64,000 nt of DNA, taken from the NCBI GenBank assembly GCA_947685225.1, contig CANTUV010000053.1:7611501-7675500 (forward strand), in the 5' to 3' direction. Below the pieces are notes generated by a model. That model ran no database searches and had not been told where the DNA came from. It saw only the letters and a list, made by a program, of their open reading frames with translations. This document shows, in pieces, positions 31,986 through 44,146 of this stretch (position 1 is the stretch's first letter; every line of letters starts with the position of its first letter). Made by a program: the position numbers and the translations under genes. The DNA is from Garcia nutans (lineage: Eukaryota > Streptophyta > Magnoliopsida > Malpighiales > Euphorbiaceae).

Positions 31986-34649
31986 TGTAACACCCTCATA
32001 CTCTATATAGGTACTATACATATACCTAGTATACATACAATACGTATATAGAGTGTAAGAATGTCACTTCTAGTTTTAATTTAAAAAATCTTATCCAAGT
32101 TCAAACAATACTATCTTTAGATTTTAATAACATTTAGTAAATCATTATACATATGAATATATGGTTGTGAATAATATAACAAAATTAAACTTTACATGTA
32201 TGCATCACCTTCTAGTTGGTCTCAGAACACTCTTACCCTTCTCGTAGCATAACTGCTTGATTTCCCGATCAACCGCATAATCACCTGCGCGATCACACAA
32301 CCGCGCTAAGCCCGAGAGCTTAGTAATACAAATAAATCATATACACATACAATAGAGAAAATCATATTTTCATTTTAACTTATTATGTCATTACTTTCTT
32401 ACCATGTTTTTCCCTTTTTGTCTATACTTTTCATATATATATACTTCTACTAATGTTTTACCAATATACATATTCATACATTTTATTTCAGTAATTCACA
32501 ATCCAATGACTTATCAAAGTCTTCATGAAACAATATCCACTATTTCCACATTCATATACATTTCACACATCATATATCATCATATACAATTTACACATCA
32601 TAACTCATCATTTCACATAGCTTCTCAAGCTATACTCATCTTCAATAATTCACTTATGTATTGTATGCATCTCATTCCATAGTTATCACTATATATCACA
32701 CAACATTAATTTCCTTTCATCATTCACATTAAAACAAGGACAAACATATATCGCATTATTCATTTTCATTAATCAGGAATCACATATATATATATACAAA
32801 CACACACATGGGCCCAAGAACACTAATATGCCATTCCACTTTCAGAGTTAATGTTTTGGTTTAATTATCACATTTATCATTATCCCAACTAGGCTTCAAG
32901 GATTAAGGTTCAACCAAGCTTCAAGGGGAACAAAGAATGCTAAGTATCAACCCAACTTGGCTTCAAGAACCAATCCAACCTAGCTTCAAGGGTTGTAACA
33001 TCTCAATTAGGCTTCAAGGACTAGACCCAACCAAGCTTCAAGGGGAGTAAAACATGTTAAACTTCAACCCAACTTGGCTTCAAGGATCAAGCCCAACCTA
33101 ACTTCAAGAGATTGTTACTATAGGCATGCCACCAACAACAAAACTCTGAAAATGAATAACATATTAGTCACACAATTCATTTATTATTTCCTTATCAATT
33201 TCATTTCCAATTGAATCATCATAGCCAATCACAATGGCTTCACATTTTATTTGAATCATCATAGCCAATCACAATGGCTTCATATATCATTTAGATCACC
33301 ATAGCCAATCACAATGGCTTTATATTTCATTTGGATCATCATATCTCAATTCATATCATAGCATTTTATCTTTCACATACACAATCATTTATCCCATATA
33401 CTACACATTTCATATGTCATCATTATAAATCACAAATACATCACATCTTATTTAGTCTCAATTCACATTAGAATATTTCATTATTTACATATTCATAATC
33501 AAACACATAAAACATTCATCAAGAATGATCATCATTGATATACACATATATAATTTACCTTATTCTTAGATTTGGAATCCTCAACATACATTTATTTCAC
33601 ATACATTTGAAGTATAGATATAATAATACCTTTGGAGGATTCAACAAGACAAGAATAATCATTAACTAACAAATTTTAGGGACACGGCCAACACCATTTG
33701 AGGGACACGGCCAAGCTTGTGGCCGTGTCTCTCAACCATAATTGGCAGTAGTGAACACGGCCAGGCGACACGGCCGTGTCTCTCAACACAATTTCATGCA
33801 GTAGGTGACACGGCAAGTGACACGGCTGAGCCAGTGGCCGTGTCTCACAACAAAATCATACAGTCACAGACACGGGCAAGGGACACGGCCGTGTCTCTCC
33901 ACAAAAATCTAGCAGTGACAAACACGGGCAGAGAACACGGCTGAGACTGTGATCGTGTCTCTCCAAAATCAAACCAATTCCCTTGACTTGGCCGTGTCTC
34001 TCCTTGTTTTTGGCCGTGTCACACATGAATTTAAGCCCCTAACATTTATAAATCCCCTTTGGTTGCACTCAAACACTTCATACATAATATGACACCACAC
34101 AAATGAACATAATCAATGTCCTAAACACATAATTTACATATTTCTCACATTATTCACCTTGCTAAAACACATCAACCAAACATTCAATTCCTTAACACAT
34201 TTACAAATGAATATGTGTTAAGTTTCAATATCTTATTAATAGATGAATTTAGGTAGTTTACTTACCTTAAGAACCATTCTCAGTCTATTCACTTTACCTT
34301 CCAAAAACTCTTCATCACTTAACTTAGAGCAATCCACTTCCTTCACAACCTAATTCAAATCAAATAAAAAGATACTTGAATATCAATACAAATATTCAAT
34401 TATCAAACTCATATATTTTATATTTTCAACTTCCTTAAACACCAACATACATCACTCATATATCAAATACTCAAATCCCCAATTCATTTAACACTAAATC
34501 CTTACTCAATAATCTCAACAATTCATCATCATCCTCACAAAAACCTCATCAAATCCAAACTCAAACCATAAAAATCAATGTAAAGGAATGAATACTTACT
34601 TGGTTAATATGCCAAATCTTCAATAAAAATATTCAATCCTCTCAAAATC

Positions 34650-34702
<53 letters not shown>

Positions 34703-35111
34703 ACCAAGCAGAAAAGAAGAAGACGAAGAAGAAGGAGCAGAAGAAGAAAGAAGGTTCTACTTCTTTCCTTCGTTCTTATCTTATATATATATATATAATA
34801 ATAATAATAATAACAATAACAATAACAATAACAATAATAATAATAATACTTTAAATTTCCACCACATATTCTTTCTTTGACTTTCTTCTTCTCTTTTCTT
34901 TTTGTCTTTATTATCATTATTATTATTACTTAATTATACAAATATATATACAATTCACTTTCCCTACACATTTTATATCCCATGTATATATGATGTATAT
35001 GTATATGTCTTATATATATTATCTTTATATTTCCCATATACACATATACATTAAATCCAAATACAACAACAATAACTCCAAAACTCTTAGGGTCTATTTC
35101 GGGATATTACA
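31986..35111 (-). mobile_element. LARD1 5' LTR
   Basis: 3126 bases, adjacent to the primer site. It has the same layout as the 3' LTR: twin hairpin about 32287-32323, type B cassette 32841-33150, GACACGGCC array about 33675-34022, CT run about 34652-34701 and AAT/AAC run about 34795-34850. The target duplication CAACC follows. Confidence 0.93.
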
Positions 35112-35860
35112 CAACCATTAGTTTATCTTTTAAAGCGGTGACTACTGAAGAGTGAAAATAATTTTTTAGATTTTAGGTTTATTTTTGTTTTTATAGTTAC
35201 ATCTATAAAATAAAAATATTAAATATATTATAAAATATAAAGTAAAACCATATAGTTTTGTGTCAAAACTACATAGCTTTAACTTAAATGTGTTTAATTT
35301 ATAAAAAAAAAATTAAATCATCATTCAAATAAAATTAGAATGATGAACTACTTTAAATAGGTACATTGCTTTCATCATAAACTTTGAAAAACTCAGAAGT
35401 ATGCTATTATATACTTTGAAATATTGGATACCCCTAAGCTTCCATAAGTTCTTGCTCAAGAATTTATACCAAACTATGAAAGTGGATGCATTTATTCAAA
35501 ATTGAGAAATTATACTAAACTAAGTTTGATTAGAATATCCTAATAAGTTTAAGTACTAAGAATTTGGACTAAGAAAAATAATATTTAATAATTCTAGCCT
35601 AAAAATGGAAAATTTATAAGTACTAGATTGTAATAGAAGATCCTAATAGGCTTAAGTATTGGTCAATCAAAGATTTTTTTCTTTTATTTAGACTATTGTA
35701 AAGGTGTAATAATAGCAGCCTGAACACAAGAAAATAGAGCCTAATATATACAAAAGAGCACATGGATATTAGTTGTAATTTATCATAAACACTTATGTTA
35801 ATTATTCAAATTGTTTATGTATGTCTTTATTATGTTTCTTATTTTTATTTAGAATTTCTT
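35112..35860. other. Unassigned AT-rich sequence right of LARD1
   Basis: After the CAACC duplication the sequence should continue the CACTA-like target of LARD1. I see no terminal repeat of the form GTAGTG, no coding frame and no match to other parts of the window. The start of the Ogre-like LTR to the right is not sharp. Confidence 0.4.
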
Positions 35861-36453
35861 CTCAGGATTTATTATTTTTTAAAGGACTTGTAAAAGTCAT
35901 GTTTCTACCCATGGTAGGTGCCTTAGTTTATTTGAATTATTTCTTTTATTATTCCATTTTATTTTAGGTTATAATGGTATGTTTCCAATTTATGTAGGTG
36001 CCTATTTTTATGGATCGTTAGACATTGTAAGGGCATGTTTCCATCTTGTATAGGTGCCTATTTTATCATTTGATTGTGTGATTTATGATATAATGTTTAT
36101 TTTATTTCATTTACTTTAATTTCTTATAATATGAATAATGTTATAATAATTCAAAAAATCTAATAATATTTACACCTAAAAAGGAAGGAGGTTGGTTTTA
36201 ATGAACAGGGCGTTATGAGGGTGTTGGGTCATTTCTCACCTTTCTTATACGTACCCAACTTTTTGAACACAGAAGGGGTTGGGGATTCCCTAGAAATTCA
36301 GTCATCCATCCTTTTATTTTCTTCCTGGCCTATCCAAGTGGCTACTCCTATTTCTCTTAATTTAGGCCCGTTTTCTCTAAGGCCCTGAGCCTAACTATGG
36401 AAAAATAGCAAGAACCATTCCTCCAGAAGTGGGGGCAAAAATCTCCGCTCACA
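35861..36453 (+). mobile_element. Ogre-like 5' LTR, 3' part
   Basis: Three GTAGGTGCC/CATGTTTCC units (about 35895-36055), the GGAGGTTGGTTTTAATGAACAGGGCG block and an end at ATCTCCGCTCACA (36453). It is followed at once by its own primer site, so it is a 5' LTR. Confidence 0.7.
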
Positions 36454-36650
36454 ATGGCAATTCTACTAGGGATAAGAGAAGTTGATTTTGTTGGTCTTTA
36501 TATTATTTTATTTTTTCTTATTATAATATTATTCATTGCATCACATAGAATTGCATTGTGTGTGTGAGTTAGAATGCCCTGCGGAGACCATGTGTAAGTA
36601 ATACCATACTTTCACTCAAGGTATGGAGATCGAGCACTACATAACCACTC
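36454..36650 (+). mobile_element. Ogre-like primer site and truncated leader
   Basis: TGGCAATTCTACTAGGGATA (36455-36474) is a degraded primer site. The leader matches the reverse of 40200-40363. It is cut at ATAACCACTC exactly where an opposite-strand LTR begins. Confidence 0.7.
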
Positions 36651-37978
36651 TGTGATCTCGAATTTTTCCCCCACTCCCATGTGGAATGGTTCTTATGACC
36701 TCAACACTATTATGCTCATGGCCTTAGAGAACACGGGTCTAAACCTAGAGAAAATGGAGTAGCCACCTGGATGGGCTAGGAAAAATAGAAAGGAGTGGAT
36801 GACTCAATTCCTAAGGAATCCCCAACCTCTATTAGGTTTTGAAAAGTTGGGTACGTATGGGGAAGATGAGAAATGGCACCCCCATAGCGCCCGGTTCGTT
36901 GGAACTGGCCTCCTTTTCAGGTCTAAATATTATTGAATTCTTAACTTATTAAAATATCTTCCATACTAGATATAATCATAAAAATAAGTAATCACTTTAT
37001 TAAAATCACAATTAGTCCAAACAAAATAAATGGGCACCCATACTGGATGGAGACATTCCCTTACAATGTCCAATATCAAAAACTAAATTATATAGGACAC
37101 CAACCATTTAGTGGAAACGTGCCCTTTACATTAATCCAAAATCCAAAATAAATCAAATTACATTGGAACTTAATTAATGAGGTACCCATAATGTGGAAAC
37201 ATACTTCTTACATAATGAAACTAAGATAAACCAATATAAAAGATTCAATCATTCATCATAAATAAAACTAAATCATCCATAAATAAATTATCCACGCATT
37301 AATAATCAAGCTTGCATATAAATATCATGTTAAATAATAGATATACAAACTAGGGTTTTATGAATTAGGGTTTAGGAAAATACAATTAAAGTTTAGGGTG
37401 ATAAATTAAGATTTTAAGGTTTTGGAAAACTTAATTGGGGTTTATAAGTCAAAATTAGGACCTTGAATTATTTAATTGAGATTAGAATCTATGATTAAGG
37501 TTTGGGTCAAATTGAATGTTGAAGTTAAGATTTGTTGAATGAAATTCTCAAAGTCATGTTTATATTAAAGCAATAACAGTATGCTCACAAAATAAGAGTA
37601 ATGGAAATTAAACAGAATAAGTTATTGAAGATGCACCTGCGTCGTAAGCTCTACCAGTTTGAATGTGTTGAATCAAGCTTGACATTATCACTGCTTTAAT
37701 CAGCTTTGTTATTGGTTGAGGGAAATGGCCATATCGAATTGGACACTCCCAATTTGATATGGACATGCCCCATATTGATTTAAACCAAAACCTAACCCCT
37801 CTAACTTCGAATCAAACCATTTTAGGGCATTCAAAGTTGAACAGGCTTACTTTAGGCCTAATATTGAACCAATCTATTTAAAGACTTTATAATAGGTTTA
37901 AGCCATTAAGAATGGACTGAACTTGACTAGGCCTTCCTTGATTAGGATCAGACTAGCTTAGAGCCAAAATCAAGGGTT
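36651..37978 (-). mobile_element. Ogre-like LTR with internal deletion
   Basis: It starts at TGTGATCTCG and runs to CCAAAATCAAGGG. About 700 bases are missing relative to the fuller copies, near 37725, where AGGGAAA is joined to TGGCCATATCGAATTGG. It closely resembles 63059-63650. The right terminus has lost the expected CTACA end. Confidence 0.68.
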
Positions 37979-38447
37979 AAAGGGACAACTAGGGATTGAT
38001 GTTAATAGGGCGGATAATAGTTGTTGGCTAACTAAACAATGCCTAGATCATTTCTCTCTTCAATAAATAGAGTTCAATTTCGCCTTGAAAGTTCATCAAA
38101 GCATGTTCTAAGATCGACTAGGACCTAGAAAAAGGTTATTATGTAGGAGCCCTCTCTAAGTAAGCATACATAACTCAATGCTATAGGACAATTCCCTCAC
38201 CTAGTAAAGTCAATCAAATCATGATGCATAGATACACTAATTTATGAACATCAAGCTAGAGTCATCATTGGTTGAGCACCAAAATGAACAAATACTAACA
38301 TAAATAAAAATTTTTATGAACATAATTTATTCAAACAATCTTAATTTGAAAGACATAATTGTTTTAGAAAACACCAAAGAAAGAAAATAAAACAAAAACC
38401 AAACAAGCCAAGGGAAGCTTATCGAGTTAGAGTCGAAGATGCTTCAT
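37979..38447 (-). other. Non-coding Ogre-like interior remnant
   Basis: It lies between an LTR piece and a gag relic. No frame or motif is recognisable. In an intact Ogre-type element pol and much else would lie here, so a large deletion is inferred. Confidence 0.4.
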
Positions 38448-39217
38448 TTATTTAGACATATCATGGGCAAGGATTTTTCCATCATCAAGGATCATGGATT
38501 CATCATCCACAGTTAGTCCAAGCTTGTTTAGTAGCACTTCCCCTTTAGCAGGTTCTCCATCTATATCATGACAAGATGACAAGATAAAACTCTTCTCCAA
38601 TCCTTCCTCCATCATGAATGTTGCGAGCGGTTGCGCCTTTCTAAATTTAGGCAGAGGAATATTTTTAGTGTTGGGATTATCAAGCTCAGGCAGCTTTCTA
38701 CTATCAATTAAATCTTGGATCTCATGCCTTAATTGAACACATTTATCTGTCTCATGCCCTTGCACTTGATGGAATTAATAGAAGGCCTTGGCATCAAAAT
38801 TTGATGGTAGACACTTGTGTAGAGGCCAAAGTGCCAATGGTTATAGCAAATCCATCTTCTTTAGATTTTTTAACATATTTGACAAAGATTCCCCCAAGTC
38901 TAAAAATTTAAGCTTCTTTGTTGGTTCAGTTGTTGCATTTTTCTCAACACCTCTTCTTTCCCTTTAACTTTGCCCACTGGGTGGTAGCCACCCTTATTGC
39001 TCCACTTAGACAGCACATGGTTCGACTGGTCTTGTATAATAGGGAGTGTCCCCTCATTTTTTATTTGATCTCTATTAGTGGACCTGTTCTTTGTTAATAT
39101 TGCCTTTCCCTTCTTTATGTCAATGTGAGATGCTTCATTAGCATTGTTGATGATCTCCAAAATTTTGATCAACTGGGTCTTTATAATTTTAGCCAATTCA
39201 TCTCGTAGCTCAGCCAT
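38448..39217 (-). pseudogene. gag: Ogre/Tat-like gag relic
   Basis: Two minus-strand frames (39217-38900 and 38765-38448) separated by stops and a shift. The first is lysine- and asparagine-rich (MAELRDELAKIIKTQLIKIL). The second carries GHETDKCVQLRHEIQDLID, the characteristic atypical zinc finger region of Tat/Ogre gag proteins (usual form C-x-x-x-H-x(4-5)-H-x(4)-C followed by QDLID). Here the leading cysteine reads tyrosine and is followed by a stop, so the finger is broken. Assignment rests on this motif and the nearby primer site; Tat versus Ogre cannot be decided without pol. Confidence 0.68.
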
Positions 39218-40386
39218 CCTAGCTTTGACAACTTCATCAACTATATCCCTTAGCTGGTTTGCATCTATCCTCCTAATGAAGTACTTAAATCAAAAATCAT
39301 TTTTATAGGTGGTGTCTTTGTATGCTCTTGAGCTGCTGTACTCCAGGTTTGTGAGCCAAAAAGGATTAATGCCATGTAATGCAATGCATGTATGCATGTA
39401 TGTATATATGTACAAATAATAAGCAAACAAAGATAATTAGGACGTTCCTTCCAACCTTATAACTTTCACACACGAATGGCGAGTCTCTTTTCTTAAGTAT
39501 ATGGTCAAGAAAATATCAACATGGGATATTCTATTCTCAAAAAATTACCTCAGATGATTTTAATCAATAGTTATATTTTCAAACATAGATGTCAGTCTAT
39601 AATAATTTCTATTAATTAGGCTTTAATCCATTGGATCTTAACTAAAATAACTTCTTTGGATTAAAACTAAATTATGAGATTTATCATAAATAGATTTCTT
39701 ATTTGAAAAAGTAACTAATGATTCATGCTACAAACAAGTCCATGATTAATGATTCTTGGTATAAACTAGGCCCACAATTAATTTTTGGTATTCCATAATT
39801 GACCTAAACATTTGTAAGCTCTTTTGTAATCTTTAGATGAAGAGAAAAATAATTTTATTTGAAAGCCTTTATGTTTGGGCCATAAGGTTGAAAAAGATTT
39901 TCGACCCATCTTAAAAAGACTATCTTGAAGATTTTGAAAATTTGGAATTTGGTCTTTTGGATTTAAAGAAAATAATTATTTTGAGCTTACAATATGATTA
40001 GGTCATATTAGAAAAAGAACAAACAAAATAAGTCATGGTTCATACCAAGATAATTAATCACAGTCAAACAACAAGCATTTGGAGAAAAAACCTAAGGAAA
40101 ACAACTAGGCCAATTACATGAGTTTTAGTCTTTGGGTTGGAAAGTTTAGGCTCCCATAGCAAGTATATACCAAATGGTACAAGGCTATGAGTGGTTATGC
40201 CATGCTCTATATCCTCGAGTGAAAGTATGGTATATCTTACATAGCACAACACGGATAACAAGGTCGTTCTAACTCACGCACATAATGCAATCTATATGAT
40301 GCAATGGATAATATTATAATAAGAAAGAATAAAATAATATAAAGACCAATGGAATCAACTTCTCTTATCCCCAGTAGAGTTGTCAC
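39218..40386 (-). mobile_element. Ogre-like leader and primer-binding site
   Basis: The minus-strand primer site TGACAACTCTACTGGGGATA (40366-40385) is next to the LTR at 40387. The leader of about 1 kb matches 22251-23111. Short open frames across it (for example 40237-40542) straddle leader and LTR and are not genes. Confidence 0.68.
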
Positions 40387-41392
40387 TGTGAGAGGGAATT
40401 TTCGCCCCCACTCCATATGGAATGGTTCTTGCGACTTTGGCACTATTAGGCTAAGGGCCTTAGAGAACACATGCCTAAACTTGGAGAAAATGGAGTCACT
40501 ACCCGGACAGGCCAAGAAAAAAGAAAGGGGTGGATGACTCAATTCCTAAGGAATCCCTAACCCCCTAATGGGTTTGGAAAGTTGGGTATGCATGGGGAAG
40601 GTAAGAATGACCCAGCATCCCCACAATGCCCAATTCTTTGGAACCGACCTCCATTTCAGGTCTATATATTATTAAATTCTTAAATATTATAAAATCATCC
40701 ATACTACATACCATTATCAAAATAATTCATCATTGGATTAAAATTAAAATAAGTTCAAACAAAACAATAAATGGGCACCCATACTAGATGGAAACATGCC
40801 CTTACAATGTCCAATGTCCAAAATAAATTAAATTACATTGAGCCTAACTAATGAGATACCCACAAAGTGGAAACATAGCTCTTACATTCTTGAATATTAA
40901 AGTAGACTGATAAAAATATTCATCCATTTATTATAAATAAAATAAAAGTAAATTATCCATCATAAATCAAAATAAAATAAGTCATACATCAAAACATGTA
41001 ATAAGTGAACATATGTTAATAATCGATACTATACTCAAATATCATGTTAAATAATGAATGTACAAACTAGGGTTTTAAAAATAAATTAGGGTTTCTTAAA
41101 GTTTGGATTGCTAAATTAGGGTTTAGGGTTTATACCATGCAATTTATGTTTGAAATATACAAACTAGGGTTTTAGCATGCAAGTTAGGGTTTTAAATATT
41201 CAAATTAGGGTTTAACTAAATTGTATTTTAGGTTGGATTTATAATTTTAAAGCGCTGGAACATGTAAGAAAACTCAAACATAACTATTGGATGAAAGAAC
41301 ATATCAACTTAGCCATTATTATTAAAGTTTATGCAAAGTTGCAGTGATGATTTAATTAGCTAATGGATGAATTAATGTTTAATAAGAGAGGT
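40387..41392 (-). mobile_element. Ogre-like 5' LTR, part 1 (split by element 2)
   Basis: It begins TGTGAGAGGG beside the primer site and includes the CCCAACCCCC/GGAATCC block, GGCATGTTTCCA units (about 40775-40890) and TTAGGGTTT motifs (about 41068-41215). It stops at GAGGT (41388-41392), the left target duplication of element 2, and resumes at 62018. Confidence 0.75.
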
Positions 41393-41506
41393 TGTAATAT
41401 CCCAAAGTATACCCTAAAAGTTTTGGAATACTTATTGTTATATTTGGATTAAGTGTTATAAGTGTATATATTTAAGTGGAAAGAGAAAAGAGGTAAAGAG
41501 AAGAGT

Positions 41507-41544
41507 GTATATGTTGTATATATAGAGATATATACAACATATAC
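41507..41544. promoter_or_regulatory. 17-bp-arm palindrome with TATA-like core, element 2 5' LTR
   Basis: Arms GTATATGTTGTATATAT and ATATATACAACATATAC are perfect around AGAG. The palindrome is repeated at 48789-48826 and, as the complement, at 17316-17353. Confidence 0.62.
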
Positions 41545-42234
41545 AAGTCAAAGAAATAGAAGGTCAAAAGAAGATTTAATTATTTTTAAATTAATTAAAA
41601 TGGAAATTAAAGGAAGTGGATGAGGATATTTATGAATATTTTATTATTTAATTTGCTTGGTTGAGATAAAGAGATGGTTGAGTGGTTAAGAGAGAGTTGA
41701 CTTGCGTTCTATTCATCTTCTTCTTCTTTTCTTTTCTCCTTGGCCGGTTAACTCCATAGCAAGAGAGGAAAGTGAGATTTTGTCTTTCCAAACTCAAGAT
41801 TGAAGGATGTTTCAAGTGATCAAGTTAGAATTCTAAAGATTTTCATCACTTTTGGTAAGTTTTCCACTTGATTCTTTGGTTTTCTTCTAAGTTTGTGTTT
41901 TGAGTTTGGTGTTTGATTATTTATGGTATATGTATATTTGGTTGTGGTGTATTTGAGAGTGTTTGGTTTAATTGATTTTGATTTTGGGGTTGGATTGAAG
42001 AGATAGAGTTAAGTTTGGTGTTGGAAGAGCAAGTCTTGTGTTTGAGTTGTGTGTATGTGATAGTTGTGAATTGGTGTTTGATGTATATATTGAGTTGTTT
42101 TGGTGTTTCTGCAAGTTATTATGCTTTATGGGTGTGTTTAGTTAAGTTTGTTTGAAGTGGAAAATGGTGGAAGTGAGAGGTTTATTGGATGAGATGTTGT
42201 TGTTGCCGGAATCAGGATTTTTGGCTTGACCAAT

Positions 42235-42565
42235 TCTTTAGGCGTGTCAATGGTTCTATTTTCTGGTTTGGTGACACGACCAGTGACATGCCCATGTCAC
42301 TGAATGTGTCACAGCTTCTGTGTTGTAGTAGCATTGACATGGCTAGTGACATGCCCATGTCACTAAGCGTGTCATAGCTACTGTGTTAAGGGAGGATTGA
42401 CACGGCCATGAACACGCCTGTGTTGTTGAACGTGTCAATGTTTCTGTGAGACAGAATGAATGACACATCTAGTGACATGCCCATGTCACTGAGCATGTCA
42501 AAGCTTCTGTGTTATGGATTAAGGGCATGGTTTGGGACACGCCCGTGTTGTAGAGCGTGTCAGGT
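42235..42565 (+). repeat. Foldback array, GTGACATGCCCATGTCAC variant, element 2 LTR
   Basis: Units of about 75 bases have palindromic cores GTGACATGCCCATGTCAC or GGACACGCCCGTGTTG and tails CAGCTTCTGTGTT. It occupies the same slot as the GACACGGCC array. The 3' LTR has lost this segment by deletion. Confidence 0.75.
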
Positions 42566-43985
42566 GTAGAGTTTGCCCTAGTTGGTTCTTATCCATATTA
42601 TCTCATGTGTATCTCTAAGTAAGCATGTATCATCCCTTTTGGATTAGGTTTTGAAGAGATTGAGTTGGCCCAATCCAAGTGTTGAAGGATTCTTGGAAGA
42701 GGAGTTTGGTGTTGTGTGAGTTGCTCTTGAGGTAAGTACAAACCCTACATTATTGCATACATTTATATGACAGTTGGACTTAACACATTTGGTTGTAAAT
42801 GTGTTAAGTAATCTATTACATTGTTGATACATTTGATTAATATTATGATTTGCATAATGTGAAAGATATGATGATCATTCAAATTATATGTACAATGCAA
42901 TTGGTTGTGTATACCTTAATGATGAGATGTGAAGCCATTGTTGTCGGCTATAAGGATGCAAATGAAATAATTGGGGCATGGTTGCCTATATGATTATGAA
43001 GAAATGAGAATGGAATTGATAATGAAATAATAAAAGAATTGTATGCCTAATGTGTTATTCACTTTTCAGAGTTTTGTTGTTGGTGGCATGCCCAATAGTA
43101 AAAATCTCTTAAAGCTGGGTTGGGCTTGATCCTTAAAGCCAAGTTGGGTAGAAGTTTAGCATGCTTAACTCCCCTTGAAGCTTGGTTGGGTCTAGTTCTT
43201 AAAGCCTAGTTGAGATGTTACAAACCCTTGAAGCTAGGTTGGGTTTGGTCCTTGAAGCCAAGTTGGGTTGATGCTTAGCATGCTTCGCTCCCCTTGAAGC
43301 TTGGTTGGGCCTAATCCTTGAAGCTTAGTTGGGATGATGATAAATGTGATAATTGAACCAAAACATTAACTCTGAAAGTTTAATTTCATATTAATTTCTT
43401 TTGGGCCCATGCTTGTCTTTGTTTTAATGTGAATCATGAATGGTGAAACAAATGAATAATAAAATTTAATGTAAGGTTTTGAAATATGATATCCTCATGT
43501 ATTGTTTATAATATTTGAATGTATGACATTGGTATTACATTAAAGCATATTGTTATCATGGTTTGTACCACTAAGCCGTTGGCTTAGCACGATTGTGGTT
43601 CATCGTGCAGGTGACAGGGTAGATTCGGTTGAACCGGAGAGTTCAGCTAGACCAAGTCGAGTCTAGGCTTGTGAAGTGTTGATTATGGGCTTAAAGATCA
43701 GAGATGAACTGCCAAACATGTATAAACTTTATGTTTTGTAAACATTGATTTTGATGTAAATATATATGTAAATACTGCTACATTTTCCGCTGCCTAATAA
43801 ATAAATGTTTATCTAGTATATTTTATAATATGATTTGAATGTTTTAAATTTTCTTATATTATTGTTAAATTGAAAGATTGGGTTGTTTAATATAAACCGT
43901 GACACTCTTGGATCTGATATACATATATTACAGATGTGGTTGTATGTAGTGTGCGTATATGGGGTACGGGGGTGTTCAACTGTTT

Positions 43986-44022
43986 TGGTATCAGAGTCTA
44001 GGTTTGAGATTCTCAACCTGGT
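43986..44022 (+). promoter_or_regulatory. Primer-binding site and leader hairpin, element 2
   Basis: TGGTATCAGAGT (43986-43997) is the tRNA-Met site with one change at its end. The hairpin TCTAGGT...ACCTGGT, inner TGAGA/TCTCA, is partly decayed in its outer arm. Confidence 0.82.
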
Positions 44023-44146
44023 CAATTGTAAGAAAAAGAAAATTTTGATTTTAAAATATGGTTTTTAAATAAGATACATGTTTTGGCATTGGTAGTCTCT
44101 GATCTTTGATGAGGTATATTCTGTTGTGTTACAGATATAGGTAGTG

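Larger units (their letters stand above)
41393..43978 (+). mobile_element. Tekay element 2 5' LTR
   Basis: It runs from TGTAATATCCC to GGGGGTGTTCA (2586 bases; the end has lost one base of the usual TTACA). The 17-bp-arm palindrome is at 41507-41544, the GTGACATGCCCATGTCAC-type array at about 42235-42565, the type B cassette at 43065-43376 and the twin hairpin at 43572-43608. Left flank GAGGT and right flank AAGGT (62018) differ by one base. Confidence 0.88.
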
